Source: Chitinophagaceae bacterium
GTDB lineage: Bacteria; Bacteroidota; Bacteroidia; Chitinophagales; Chitinophagaceae
NCBI GenBank assembly: GCA_020403425.1
Contig: JADBXR010000002.1
Coordinates: 62,001 to 126,000, forward strand
Reading direction: 5' to 3'
Length of the DNA: 64,000 bases
The notes beneath the pieces were generated by a model. That model made no database searches. It had not been told where the DNA came from and was given only the letters and a program-made list of their open reading frames with translations. A program made the translations under genes and the position numbers. Shown here piece by piece: positions 63,626 through 64,000 of this stretch. Each line of letters starts with the position of its first letter. Position 1 is the stretch's first letter.

Positions 63626-64000
63626 TTACAAAGCAAGTAACATATCGCTGTAACTGTGATGGACCAGGTCGGCATCTGCAATGCTGAAAGCCTCCATATA
63701 ATACCTGCACTGCCCCTGCAGATCTTCTACTGTTTTAGAAGGATCTGCCAGATTACCCGCTTCGATCTCTACAAAAGAACCCAGGCCCGGCACTTCATCC
63801 AGGTGAAATTTCACATTGTCTATGTAGAATATCTTCCGGTACTTATCCACCACCACTTTAACGCCCAATGCTTTTGACAGCACGGCTTCGGTGGCGACAC
63901 CATCCGTTATTTTACTGAGAGAAAAATCAGATTGTTTCGGTCCCTCCTGGTTGGGCCGCTGGTAATAGATCAGGCTATTCTCAATATTACCCTGACGCAG
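63626..64000 (-). CDS. CYTH-domain protein (class IV adenylate cyclase-like), partial
   Basis: The frame is open from the TAA-type stop at 63626 to the window edge, so the N-terminal part is missing. The visible 124 residues read LRQGNIENSLIYYQRPNQ, VDKYRKIFYIDNVKFHLDEV and GLGSFVEIEA, the C-terminal half of the CYTH triphosphate tunnel fold (alternating Lys/Arg and Glu strands). Members include CyaB adenylate cyclases and thiamine triphosphatases; the activity cannot be decided from a fragment. Convergent with dnaG. Confidence 0.8.
   Translation of the reverse strand: MRQGNIENSLIYYQRPNQEGPKQSDFSLSKITDGVATEAVLSKALGVKVVVDKYRKIFYIDNVKFHLDEVPGLGSFVEIEAGNLADPSKTVEDLQGQCRYYMEAFSIADADLVHHSYSDMLLAL

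Noticed and set aside
1..64000. tRNA or rRNA genes
   Set aside because: No T-loop-like GTTCGAATC words with acceptor pairing or rRNA-like conserved segments were noticed; a tRNAscan run would settle it.

Overview
The window looks like a chromosomal segment of a Bacteroidota bacterium, most likely Chitinophagaceae-like. The evidence is a SusC/SusD pair, family-level proteins typical of the phylum (DUF2911, DUF3078, DUF4397, DUF6580, Bacteroidota-type LptE, PafA-type phosphatase, short GT35 glucan phosphorylase) and repeated -7 promoter elements of the Bacteroidota form TAnnTTTG in front of genes on both strands. I see no rRNA, tRNA, CRISPR array or prophage. The content is mostly housekeeping and central metabolism with a small accessory fringe.

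Layout. 1-945: a cluster of REP-like palindromes in a tandem ~163-bp duplication next to a RAYT-type (IS200-like) transposase. 1031-5154: two membrane transporters, a TonB-like protein and FolC. 5195-9211 (minus): Nudix hydrolase, YfiT-like thiol transferase, a lone ABC ATPase, a small exported protein, fructose-1,6-bisphosphatase and a CAP-domain lipoprotein. 9336-15007: aspartokinase, L,D-transpeptidase, HPPD, PurK and DUF3078. 15125-19738: an envelope/translation cluster miaB - sigma-54 activator - lptE - TPR-like protein - secG, followed by mltG and yihY. 21904-24240: small membrane protein, an intergenic 11-bp periodic array, TlpA-like thioredoxin, TrmH and an Arg/Asp-rich exported protein. 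24345-30489 (minus): a dipeptide epimerase interrupted by an in-frame TAG, MalQ with a Lys/Ala-rich N-terminal tail, and a GMC oxidoreductase. 30634-38430: acyl-CoA carboxyltransferase, PhzF, RNase HI, Dph6-like ligase, DUF6580, ManA, YraN, YkgJ-like protein and XerD. 38559-44641: DUF2911, VOC protein, an AOS-family PLP enzyme, PafA-like phosphatase, a Cys/His-rich mini-protein and NADP-isocitrate dehydrogenase. 44752-48362: an mntR-mntH(UspA) operon with a perfect 12-bp operator palindrome, and a lipoprotein. 48493-54761: glucan phosphorylase homologue, UbiX, ClpC, STAS and DnaJ proteins. 54810-61501 (minus): DeoR regulator, SusC (interrupted by TAG), SusD and a DUF4397 lipoprotein, probably one carbohydrate-uptake unit. 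61671-64000: DnaG primase and a partial CYTH protein cut by the window edge.

Most interesting signals: (1) two otherwise intact genes (susC and the epimerase) each carry one in-frame amber codon, although TAG is an ordinary stop elsewhere in the window; (2) at least nine intergenic spaces hold degenerate 7-8-bp tandem repeats, several folding into long hairpins, placed without regard to gene orientation; (3) a 22194-22292 array with strict 11-bp periodicity; (4) REP-like palindromes beside a RAYT; (5) a GT35 enzyme whose PLP lysine is replaced by Thr; (6) a clean MntR operator overlapping a -7 element. I did not find a clearly new multi-gene system; the novelty here lies in small-scale DNA structure and individual odd genes.
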